In this document: piece by piece, positions 8,082-14,641 of the stretch
How the letters are laid out: each line of letters starts with the position of its first letter
Numbering within the stretch: position 1 is the stretch's first letter
Assembly: GCA_041748615.1 (NCBI GenBank)
Contig: JBGTCY010000199.1
Span: 1-19,701, forward strand
Reading direction: 5' to 3'
DNA: 19,701 bases
DNA from: JBGTCY01 sp041748615
GTDB lineage: Bacteria; Bacteroidota; Bacteroidia; Chitinophagales; CAIOSU01
The notes under the pieces: generated by a model
Told to the model about the DNA's origin: nothing
The model's input: the letters and a program-made list of their open reading frames with translations, nothing else
The model's database searches: none
Position numbers and translations under genes: made by a program

Positions 8082-8155
8082 GCCACAAAGACACGAAGGC
8101 TCAAAGATTTACTAAGAATTCTTTGTGTTGCTTAGTGGCTTTGTGCCTTTGTGGC
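8082..8155. repeat. palindromic repeat copy C (74 bp), tandem to copy B
   Basis: 72 of 74 positions are identical to the copy at 7972-8045 (differences at 8000/8110 and 8040/8150). The two copies are 110 bp apart start to start, with a 36-nt AT-rich spacer and a shared tcaatt plus T run before each. It ends 23 nt before the arginine deiminase stop codon and may serve as that gene's terminator. Confidence 0.88.
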
Positions 8156-8178
8156 TATTTATAATAACCCCCAACATC

Positions 8179-9414
8179 TCAAAACCGCTCAATCGGAAAG
8201 CTCATGCAATGCGGACCACCACGGGCGCGGGATAATTCAGTGGAGGGAATGCTGATAATCGTCCGCTCCATCTTGTCGGGTTTGATGATGCCTTTATTAT
8301 AGGCGCTGATAACCGTTTCTGCATCCACCACGTTATAGCCATTTTCCCTGAATGCTTCGGCTGTACGGTAGTTGCGGTTGTAGGCGATGGCGACTCCTTC
8401 TTTCACTGCCAGCAAGTTGCAGCCGTCCGTCCACTGTTCGCGCTCATCGTAGGGCGACTTGCCCTGCGCGCACAAGATGAATTCGGTCTGCGGATTCATT
8501 TCGAGGAAAAAATCTTTCAGCGATGGGTAAGTGATTTCTTCTTCCGAGCGTTTTTTATAGTGATAAACTTTCAGTTTTTTTTCTTTGAGCACCAAAGGAG
8601 CGAACACTACATATTCATTTTTTGACACCTGTGTAAAAATCGTGTCAATGTGCATCGAGGCGCGTTTTTTCGGAATGTCAATCCGGATAACATTGCTCAC
8701 CACATTTTTTTTAAATAAAATTTCTGCCAGCAATTCCACCGCTTTGGAAGAGGTGCGAGAACTGCAACCAACTAAGAGCGTTTTTTGGTCATACACCATG
8801 ATGTCGCCTCCTTCGATGCGGATGTCATCGCCTTCCTGTGTGAGGTCAATCACCCGTTTGCGCTCCACCATTTCGCTGAACAAAGGATGATACTGAATAA
8901 TGGTGCGCGTGAGGATGCTTTCACGGCTGCGCGCTTTTTTGCGGGCATGGCAGATGATGATGTGGTCGTTGATGACCGCCCCGATGTCGCGGGTGAAAAC
9001 ATAGTTTGGAAGCGGTGAAAACAGTTGTCGGTCATCCTGCTGCAGGATGCCGGTAAATAATGTATAAACCAATTGGTCGGCAGGCAGTTTGCGAAGTTTT
9101 TCCCGGGTTTTGTCCGTTTCTTTTTCCAGTTTGCATACCGCGTCCACTAACCTTACTTTCGCTTCTTCATTCAATAAGACCACTTCCCTGAGCATGTCCT
9201 GCGTGTCATAAACATTATTTTCTCCAAGAAAAATTTCGAGCAGTTTTCTGAAGACGGCATGTTCTTCTCTCATGCGCGGCAGGAACACGATGTCATCATA
9301 CAAAAACTCCAACGCCTTGCCGGGGGTTACGATTTCAATGCCATCGTCCGGAGCATGAATAATGACTTTACGCAGTTTTTTTACTTCCGAGGTAACTTTT
9401 AATTGTCGTGGCAT
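8179..9414 (-). CDS. arcA: arginine deiminase family protein
   Basis: Cytoplasmic pentein-fold enzyme expected to hydrolyse L-arginine to citrulline and ammonia (411 aa, the usual length of arginine deiminase). The catalytic set is complete and in order: D143 in FTRDIG, E201 in IEGGDIM, H255 and D257 in MHIDTIFT, and the nucleophile C403 in RGGPHCMSFP. The segment WTDGCNLLAV also matches the family. The usual P-F after FTRD is replaced by I-G, a small deviation. It is downstream of a second pentein enzyme on the same strand, with a 178-nt gap containing a short hairpin. No arcB, arcC or arcD is nearby, so a complete fermentative arginine deiminase operon is not present here. The symbol is by family, not by proven function. 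Confidence 0.88.
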   Translation of the reverse strand: MPRQLKVTSEVKKLRKVIIHAPDDGIEIVTPGKALEFLYDDIVFLPRMREEHAVFRKLLEIFLGENNVYDTQDMLREVVLLNEEAKVRLVDAVCKLEKETDKTREKLRKLPADQLVYTLFTGILQQDDRQLFSPLPNYVFTRDIGAVINDHIIICHARKKARSRESILTRTIIQYHPLFSEMVERKRVIDLTQEGDDIRIEGGDIMVYDQKTLLVGCSSRTSSKAVELLAEILFKKNVVSNVIRIDIPKKRASMHIDTIFTQVSKNEYVVFAPLVLKEKKLKVYHYKKRSEEEITYPSLKDFFLEMNPQTEFILCAQGKSPYDEREQWTDGCNLLAVKEGVAIAYNRNYRTAEAFRENGYNVVDAETVISAYNKGIIKPDKMERTIISIPSTELSRARGGPHCMSFPIERF

Positions 9415-9483
9415 AAACTCTAATTCAATGATTACTGATGGGCAAGTTCTAAAAATTGTTCTTTTTGAATTGCCTCATCTCTT

Positions 9484-9502
9484 CCTTCTCCGAAGGAGAA
9501 GG
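9484..9502. repeat. short dispersed hairpin between the two pentein genes
   Basis: Perfect 8-bp arms CCTTCTCC / GGAGAAGG around the triloop GAA. The sequence resembles the ccttctccgaaggagaag repeats scattered in Bacteroidota intergenic DNA. It lies in the 178-nt gap between the amidinotransferase and arginine deiminase genes. No T run follows on the minus strand, so it is more likely an mRNA processing/stability element or a passenger repeat than a terminator. Confidence 0.6.
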
Positions 9503-9592
9503 GGTTAATGGTAATTTTTAGAACTGCACTTAGATAAACCAAATGCAAGCTAAATGATTTTTGATGAATTTGCTCATCTGAATCGTCCAAAA

Positions 9593-10507
9593 TTAATAGA
9601 CCATCATTTTCATGCAAAATACACTTCCGCCTGATTTGATGTATTCGGAAGTGTCAATTTCTGATATTTCAAAGCCGAGATTCGTCAGTTGATTTTTCAT
9701 CACCGTGGTTCCTTTTTGCAGCACCGCTGTCTTTTGGCCGGATTTTTTATCATTCACCAAATGAGCATTAAGGGCAAAAAATCGGGACGCTTCTTCATCC
9801 GGAATTTCAATGATGTTTTTGAAAAGACGGGAAAGCTGTTTTAAGTCATCCTGTCTGAATGCCGTGGGAGTCAGCAGTAACGTGTCCTCATCCACCGGGA
9901 TGAAACAAGTATCTAAATGATAAAAGCGCGGGTCTTCCAATCGCAACAGAATAATTGGCGCGTGTAATAAATTGGAAATCTCCCGATATGACGTTTCATC
10001 CGTCCGGTGCCCATAGCCGCCATACAACAGATTTTTTCCATAATGCGGAATCAGGTCCCCCATCCCTTCAAAATGCGTATTGGTATTTAACTCCAATAAT
10101 TCGTAACCAAGATTTTGATAAAACACTCTGAAATAAGGAACCTCACGCTCGCGGCTGGCATGGCGCATTTTACTCATGATCACCACTTTTTTTCCTTGGA
10201 CGAGCCATGGGAATGATTGATTGGCGGTAAACACCATATCTTCCAATCCCTCCACGCCCTGGATTTCCACCACGTCTTTGAGAATGTCTTTTTCTTTCCA
10301 GGATATGTAAACGGATTTCAAATCCTGCCACTGCCTGATTGCCAGCGGCTTATTAAGTCCCCCAACATGTCCCTGCATATGCACGTTTTTCACGTCCACG
10401 ATGTCAAAATAATCCGGAGTGCATAGCAATACTATACGCGGCTCGGTTCGGGAAGGAATGTCAGACAGAGAAAAATTGATTTCGGAAGGTTTAAAAACCC
10501 GGCTCAT
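9593..10507 (-). CDS. amidinotransferase / dimethylarginine dimethylaminohydrolase-like protein
   Basis: Second pentein-fold (guanidine-modifying) enzyme, 304 aa. The catalytic triad can be read: E147 in FEGMGD, H197 in FYHLDTCF, and nucleophile C298 in SGGSVFCMKM near the C-terminus. EDMVFTANQ (89-97) corresponds to the substrate-binding FTRD/FTAN block. Length and layout match DDAH and related hydrolases rather than the roughly 410-aa arginine deiminases. Likely substrates are a methylated arginine, citrulline or another guanidino compound; sequence alone does not decide. CtlX-type citrulline hydrolases are related, but the motifs here are not a clear match. It starts 25 nt after the EEP-fold gene stop and precedes arginine deiminase on the same strand, suggesting one guanidino-compound pathway. 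Confidence 0.82.
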   Translation of the reverse strand: MSRVFKPSEINFSLSDIPSRTEPRIVLLCTPDYFDIVDVKNVHMQGHVGGLNKPLAIRQWQDLKSVYISWKEKDILKDVVEIQGVEGLEDMVFTANQSFPWLVQGKKVVIMSKMRHASREREVPYFRVFYQNLGYELLELNTNTHFEGMGDLIPHYGKNLLYGGYGHRTDETSYREISNLLHAPIILLRLEDPRFYHLDTCFIPVDEDTLLLTPTAFRQDDLKQLSRLFKNIIEIPDEEASRFFALNAHLVNDKKSGQKTAVLQKGTTVMKNQLTNLGFEISEIDTSEYIKSGGSVFCMKMMVY

Positions 10508-10532
10508 AAACAGATAGATTTCGTTGGCAAAA

Positions 10533-11609
10533 TTACTCTAAGGCGACTTTCATCACCACCGGCTGATGGTCAGAATGTTGAAAATTCAAATCAACACCTT
10601 TCACGCTCAACACATTCACATTGGGAGAAACGAGATAAAAGTCAATGAGCGTGGTGAAAGTTTTGCCGCGCTCATATGTGGATTTCAGTTTGCGGTTCGT
10701 GGGAATTTTTGGATCATAAACCCAGCGCCAGCCTTCGGGAAAAAAATCAGGCGATATGTTAATCGGCACCCAGGAACTGTCGTCATCGGAAATGAAACTG
10801 TCGTAAGCAAAACCGGGCGGGCATTGGTTCCAGTCGCCACCTACGATGATATAGTTACCCTGTTCGTATTCCTTTAAAAGCAGTTCTTTCATCAGTTCCA
10901 TCTCTTGTTTTTTTATAACACCGCCTTCATCATACGCTTCATTGTGTGTGTTAATCACGACCAATTGTTTTCCCGAAGGCAAATCATAGCGAAACAGCAA
11001 CATGCACCGGTCAAGCCAAAACAAGCGCTTGGGGAAAGGAAACTCACCGGGAAACGCGATGCGCGTTGCTTCCACCGGTTGATATTTGCTGTAAGTCGTT
11101 AAGCCCGCATCCACCTTGCCAAGCGCGTCCCATGGGCGGTGGAGCGGTGCGGGAATGTAGCGCACCAGATAATTAATGGCATAACTGTAAGCATGTCGCG
11201 GCAACAAGTTGGCGATGGCTTCTAACTGGTTGGTAAAGTAGCTGCGCTTGGAGTGCTTGTCCACTTCCTGCAAAAGAATAAAATCCGTGTCGCTGTATTT
11301 TGAAATCGCGCTGAGGATGCCTTGCAGGTTTTCCTCTGCGCGCGCTTTGGAGGGGCGCACCATTTTTCCTCCGTCAAAAAAGAAATCTTCCTGAGCGCCC
11401 AAGCCTGCATAGCCAAGATTCCAGATGAAAAAAGAAAACTCGCTTGTTTCGGGTTGCAACTTTTGCGGATGATGAATTTCGACCGCTTCCACCGATTCGG
11501 GTTCATAGTTGGTCAACGAGCCATACAGTATATTGCCGCCCACATACAACACGGTAATGCCGATGACAATCAACAGGAGGGATACAGCCATTTTAAGGGA
11601 ACTTTTCAT
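10533..11609 (-). CDS. membrane-anchored endonuclease/exonuclease/phosphatase-fold protein
   Basis: EEP-superfamily hydrolase (358 aa). An N-terminal hydrophobic helix at residues about 8-30 (SLLLIVIGITVLYVGGNILY) acts as an uncleaved anchor or signal, so the catalytic domain is probably periplasmic. All EEP catalytic blocks are present in order: WNLG (63-66, N64), LQEVD (113-117, E115), INTHN (219-223, H222), GGDWNQCP (257-264, D259 and N261), IDFYLVSP (322-329) and HSDHQPV (345-351, D347 and H348). The substrate may be a phospholipid head group, phosphodiester or nucleic acid; it cannot be assigned. It starts 24 nt after the RelE-like toxin stop and precedes the pentein genes by 25 nt, so the block may be co-transcribed. 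Confidence 0.87.
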   Translation of the reverse strand: MKSSLKMAVSLLLIVIGITVLYVGGNILYGSLTNYEPESVEAVEIHHPQKLQPETSEFSFFIWNLGYAGLGAQEDFFFDGGKMVRPSKARAEENLQGILSAISKYSDTDFILLQEVDKHSKRSYFTNQLEAIANLLPRHAYSYAINYLVRYIPAPLHRPWDALGKVDAGLTTYSKYQPVEATRIAFPGEFPFPKRLFWLDRCMLLFRYDLPSGKQLVVINTHNEAYDEGGVIKKQEMELMKELLLKEYEQGNYIIVGGDWNQCPPGFAYDSFISDDDSSWVPINISPDFFPEGWRWVYDPKIPTNRKLKSTYERGKTFTTLIDFYLVSPNVNVLSVKGVDLNFQHSDHQPVVMKVALE

Positions 11610-11633
11610 GGTGAAGGGGTTAGGAATTTTATT

Positions 11634-11891
11634 TTATCGCTTTTTATAAATCTGTTTTCTGTGGTTAATTTTAATTACATCCACGATTAATTGTTCGTCA
11701 AAAACGGAATCTATCACCCTGTAATCCCCTATTCTGATTCGATAGGCATTGACAGAATCTGACAATTTTTTAGAACCGACCGGTCTTGGATTATTTGCAA
11801 GCAGTTCAATTGTTGAAATAATTTTAAATCCCGTTTTTTTGGGGATTATATTCAGTTCTTTCTGTGCGTTTTGTTTAAAAGAACCGTGCAT
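11634..11891 (-). CDS. RelE/ParE-family type II toxin
   Basis: Probable toxin of a type II toxin-antitoxin pair, acting in the cytoplasm (85 aa). The RelE/ParE core is clear: ANNPRPVGSKKLSDSVNAYRIR split over residues 32-53, then GDYRVIDSV (55-63) and the C-terminal INHRKQIYKK. The usual second tyrosine after YRVI is a D here (YRVID). The start at 11891 is chosen because it follows the antitoxin stop by one base (TGA-A-ATG), the standard coupled arrangement. The same frame is open upstream to 11960, but there it overlaps the antitoxin gene. Target (ribosome-dependent mRNA cleavage, or gyrase) cannot be decided from this sequence. Confidence 0.85.
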   Translation of the reverse strand: MHGSFKQNAQKELNIIPKKTGFKIISTIELLANNPRPVGSKKLSDSVNAYRIRIGDYRVIDSVFDEQLIVDVIKINHRKQIYKKR

Positions 11892-11892
11892 T

Positions 11893-12084
11893 TCATTTTT
11901 GATTTCCAGCTTTTTTTTTGTATTGTTTTTTGACTTCTTCCAGAGGCACTCTCGGCTCATTTTTCCTTTTTTTTACGTCCGCCAAATCTTGTAAATCCTC
12001 GAGCATTTCAATCAATTCCTGGTACTCTTTCAGCGGTATGATTGCAAATTTTTTATTCTCGACAGTAAGTGTTTGCACCGGCAT
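11893..12084 (-). CDS. Phd/YefM-like antitoxin
   Basis: Small antitoxin (63 aa) paired with the RelE/ParE toxin. The N-terminus (MPVQTLTVENKKFAIIPLKE) resembles the strand-helix start of Phd/YefM-type DNA-binding domains, followed by an acidic helix (EYQELIEMLEDLQDLAD) and a basic C-terminal tail (about 39-63) likely to wrap the toxin. The start at 12084 is preferred over 12135, because the extra 17 residues (rich in C/H/F) do not fit the family and would overlap the promoter. Codons 56-58 (KKK) are encoded by an unbroken A9 tract; losing one A would join this gene in frame to the toxin. Autoregulation by the complex is expected from the family. Confidence 0.75.
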   Translation of the reverse strand: MPVQTLTVENKKFAIIPLKEYQELIEMLEDLQDLADVKKRKNEPRVPLEEVKKQYKKKAGNQK

Positions 12085-12101
12085 AATATTGTGTTTATGT
12101 A

Positions 12102-12135
12102 CAAATTTAACTAAACAACACGGACTAAAAATCAA
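12102..12135 (-). promoter_or_regulatory. candidate promoter of the toxin-antitoxin operon
   Basis: The minus strand has TTG (12135-12133), 23 nt, then TAAATTTG (12109-12102), matching the Bacteroidota pattern TTG-N17-23-TAnnTTTG at the upper spacing limit. The -7 box lies 17 nt before the antitoxin ATG, giving a very short leader. Its position just ahead of the operon supports the 12084 start. Confidence 0.5.
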
Positions 12136-12157
12136 GAAGAATTGCTTTTTAAATTTC

Positions 12158-12165
12158 TATATTTG
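12158..12165 (+). promoter_or_regulatory. candidate -7 promoter box for the hydrolase/exonuclease pair
   Basis: TATATTTG on the plus strand matches TAnnTTTG perfectly, 55 nt before the hydrolase ATG. The nearest upstream TTG is only 13 nt away, shorter than usual. It is back to back with the toxin-antitoxin promoter, so antitoxin binding there could also touch this promoter. Confidence 0.4.
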
Positions 12166-12220
12166 TTTAAACCGTTGTGCCGCTATCAGGCAAACGTATT
12201 GTTTACGAAACCTCCTCTGC

Positions 12221-13051
12221 ATGAACACAGACGAATTCCGATGGCGCTCCATAGACAATCTGAATATTTACGGCAAATACTGGGCGCCAGAAAATGACGT
12301 CAGAGGCGTTATTTGCCTTGTGCACGGCATGGGTGAACACTGCAACCGTTACGAACACCTCGGCAATTTTTTTTCAGATAAAAACATCGCCTTGATTGCG
12401 TATGACCAGCGCGGACACGGTAAATCGGAAGGCAAACGCGGTCATACGCCCTCTTATGAACACTTGTTGCAGGGCGTAGAAAACCTGCTTTACAAAGCAA
12501 AAGAATTATTTCCCGAACAACCGCTCATTTTATATGGACACAGCATGGGTGGCAACCTCGCGCTGAATTTCGCGATGCGGAAAAAACCGGTGCTGCACGG
12601 AGTGATTGCCTCCAGTCCGTGGCTGCGGCTCGCGTTTGAACCGCCCGCCATCAAAGTGAAACTCGGTCAATGGATGCGAAAAATCTATCCCGCGTTTTCC
12701 CAATCCACCGAGTTGGATGCGAAAGCCATTTCACGCATTGCGGATGAAGTAAGCAAATATGAAAAGGACCCGTTAGTGCATGACCGCATCACCGCCATGA
12801 TGTTCACCTCCGTGTATGAAGCCGGAAACTGGGCGATGGAAAATACGGAAGAACTTGAACTGCCCACGCTGATATTTCACGGCTCAGGCGACCAGCTTAC
12901 TTCACATCAGGCATCGCGGGAATTTGCCGGAAAGGTGCAGGGGGATGTAACTTTCCAACTTTTTGAAAACGCCTACCACGAAATTCACAATGATACAAGC
13001 AAGGCGGAATTGCTGCAATTGTTGGAGAAATGGGTGGAGGAGCATTTGTAA
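12221..13051 (+). CDS. alpha/beta hydrolase, monoacylglycerol lipase/lysophospholipase-like
   Basis: Serine hydrolase of the 'serine aminopeptidase S33' lysophospholipase group (276 aa, typical). The oxyanion-hole HGMGEH is at residues 35-40, the nucleophile elbow GHSMG at 106-110 (S108), the acid D224 in FHGSGDQLT and the histidine H253 in NAYHEIHND. No signal peptide, so it is cytoplasmic and probably cleaves monoacylglycerol or lysophospholipid. The start at 12221 is chosen because homologous-looking sequence begins there. A 101-codon in-frame extension upstream (to 11918) runs through the antisense of the toxin-antitoxin genes and both promoters and is not credible. It is followed after 6 nt by the exonuclease gene, so the two form an operon. 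Confidence 0.9.
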   Translation: MNTDEFRWRSIDNLNIYGKYWAPENDVRGVICLVHGMGEHCNRYEHLGNFFSDKNIALIAYDQRGHGKSEGKRGHTPSYEHLLQGVENLLYKAKELFPEQPLILYGHSMGGNLALNFAMRKKPVLHGVIASSPWLRLAFEPPAIKVKLGQWMRKIYPAFSQSTELDAKAISRIADEVSKYEKDPLVHDRITAMMFTSVYEAGNWAMENTEELELPTLIFHGSGDQLTSHQASREFAGKVQGDVTFQLFENAYHEIHNDTSKAELLQLLEKWVEEHL

Positions 13052-13057
13052 GAAGAG

Positions 13058-14398
13058 ATGTTTGTTATCGTTGATACCGAAACCACAGGCGGTAATCCTG
13101 TAAAAGACCGGATAATGGAAATCGCTATCGTGTTGCACGATGGCGAAAAAGTCGTGGAAGAATTTTCCACGCTGGTGAATCCGCGCGCCCCGATTGCGCC
13201 TTTTATTATTTCACTGACCGGAATTACCAATGAAATGGTTACTACCGCGCCCGCCTTTGAAGAAATCGCGGACAACATCCTGCGTATTTCGGATAAGTGC
13301 ATTTTTGTGGCGCACAACGCGCGGTTTGACTATTCCATTGTCAGGCGCGAATTCAAAAAAATGGGCGTTCGTTTTCAGCGCAAACAATTATGCACCGTTC
13401 ACCTGAGCCAGCAGTTGATTCCCGGGTATAAATCCTACAGCCTCGGCAAACTATGCCGCGACCTGGGCATCCAGGTGGAAAAGCGCCACCGTGCATTGGG
13501 TGACGCCCGCGCCACTGTTTTGCTGTTTGAAAAATTGCTCCGCGAACATCGCGATGTCATTTTTAATCACGTGTTTGCTGATGAATTGGAAGGCGCTGTG
13601 ATGCCTCCGCAGTTATCACATGAAACGGTTGATGATTTGCCTGAAGAAACGGGTGTTTATTATTTTTTAGATGATAATCTCAAGGTGCTTTACGTTAGTA
13701 AAAGCCGCAACATCCGAAGAAGCGTTATCAGCTTCCTGAAAAAAAATCTTCGCGACCCGGATTTGATTCCACTCAGAAACCGCATCCACGATGTTCAGTT
13801 CGACATCACCGGCAGCGAACTTATCGCGCAACTTACCGAGATGGATGAAATTTCAAAACATGCCCCCCCCTTTAATTTTGCCCGCAGAAAAGTGCATTAC
13901 CGTTTTGGCATCTTCAGCTTCACTGATGAAAATGGATACATCAACCTGAACATTGCCCCACTCAACGATGAAAGTAGCAGTCCGCTGATTGAAACTTCCT
14001 CTCATAACATTGCGCTCAAAATCATGAGACGTTTAGCCCCGCGCTATGAATTAGACCTGCGCCTCTGCGGACTTGCAAAACCCGAAGGCATCATCAGCAT
14101 CAAGCCCGAAGCCTACAATCAGCGGATGAAGCGTTTTTTGCAGAAGTACCGGTTTGACGAGCCGAACTTTTTCATCATAGGCGAAGGACGCTCTCATCAC
14201 GAACAATCGGTGGTGTGGGTAGAAAATTACTGCTATCGCGGCTTTGGATTTTTTGAACCGGAAAATATCGAAAACGATTTGCAATCGCTCATGGATGTTG
14301 CCAAACGTCCACATCCCGCCACCCCTGCCACTGACGCTACGCGCCTCATCAAAAACTGGTTGCGGAAAAGAATGAAGGATGAGGTGATTAAATATTAA
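13058..14398 (+). CDS. DEDDh 3'-5' exonuclease fused to a GIY-YIG (UvrC/Cho-like) domain
   Basis: Probable DNA-processing protein (446 aa). Residues 1-165 are a DnaQ/PolC-epsilon-type exonuclease with all DEDDh residues: D6 and E8 (DTET), D91 (AHNARFDYS), H144 and D149 (HRALGDA). Residues about 193-275 are a GIY-YIG domain: GVYYF (199-203), LYVSKS (211-216), and E261 just before PPFN. Two changes stand out: the glycine of YIG is S214, and by alignment to UvrC the catalytic arginine position (Y+10) is S222, with arginines at 220-221. The C-terminal 170 residues are unassigned. Such exonuclease-GIY-YIG fusions are common in Bacteroidota. A C8 run (13863-13870) encodes the PP of PPFN. A short purine-rich spacer (gaagag) precedes the ATG and could serve as a ribosome-binding site. 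Confidence 0.88.
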   Translation: MFVIVDTETTGGNPVKDRIMEIAIVLHDGEKVVEEFSTLVNPRAPIAPFIISLTGITNEMVTTAPAFEEIADNILRISDKCIFVAHNARFDYSIVRREFKKMGVRFQRKQLCTVHLSQQLIPGYKSYSLGKLCRDLGIQVEKRHRALGDARATVLLFEKLLREHRDVIFNHVFADELEGAVMPPQLSHETVDDLPEETGVYYFLDDNLKVLYVSKSRNIRRSVISFLKKNLRDPDLIPLRNRIHDVQFDITGSELIAQLTEMDEISKHAPPFNFARRKVHYRFGIFSFTDENGYINLNIAPLNDESSSPLIETSSHNIALKIMRRLAPRYELDLRLCGLAKPEGIISIKPEAYNQRMKRFLQKYRFDEPNFFIIGEGRSHHEQSVVWVENYCYRGFGFFEPENIENDLQSLMDVAKRPHPATPATDATRLIKNWLRKRMKDEVIKY

Positions 14399-14443
14399 TT
14401 GTCATTACATTTTTAGCCACATAAAAAACCAGTATATTGAGTT

Positions 14444-14592
14444 GAAATTACAAATCACAAAAAGCAAATCACAAATAAATTCCAATCAAAAAAAAGAAAA
14501 ACATCACACCTACATAACTGTTTATCTGATACAAATTGTATTTTGAATTTTTTGAATTGTAGATTATTTGTTTTTTGTGAATTGTTTTTTGG
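14444..14592. repeat. AT-rich inverted repeat between convergent genes
   Basis: The left part carries acaaatcacaaaaag followed by caaatcacaaat, a near-repeat with 14-nt period. The right part (14540-14592) is its approximate reverse complement (ttgttttttgtgaattg and neighbouring T-rich blocks). The arms pair imperfectly around an unrelated middle segment. It fills most of the 243-nt gap between the convergent exonuclease and glycosyltransferase genes and could act as a bidirectional terminator, but the stem is AT-only and weak. Confidence 0.5.
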
Positions 14593-14641
14593 AGCATAAT
14601 ATGCCTTAGTAAGAAAAAAATTTTAGTCTGCTATCACCTTC

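Noticed and set aside
7972..8155. CRISPR-like array
   Set aside because: Only two units, each a 74-bp palindrome with one 36-nt AT-rich spacer, and no cas gene nearby.
8585..9018. plus-strand frames of 77-101 codons inside the arginine deiminase gene
   Set aside because: They overlap a gene with complete catalytic motifs and show no domain.
9432..9617. 61-codon minus-strand frame between the two pentein genes
   Set aside because: It overlaps the 3' end of the amidinotransferase gene and translates a dispersed hairpin repeat; no recognisable domain.
11918..12220. 101-codon upstream extension of the alpha/beta hydrolase frame
   Set aside because: It runs antisense through the antitoxin gene and both candidate promoters, and its residues do not resemble the hydrolase family. 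The start at 12221 gives a normal-length protein.
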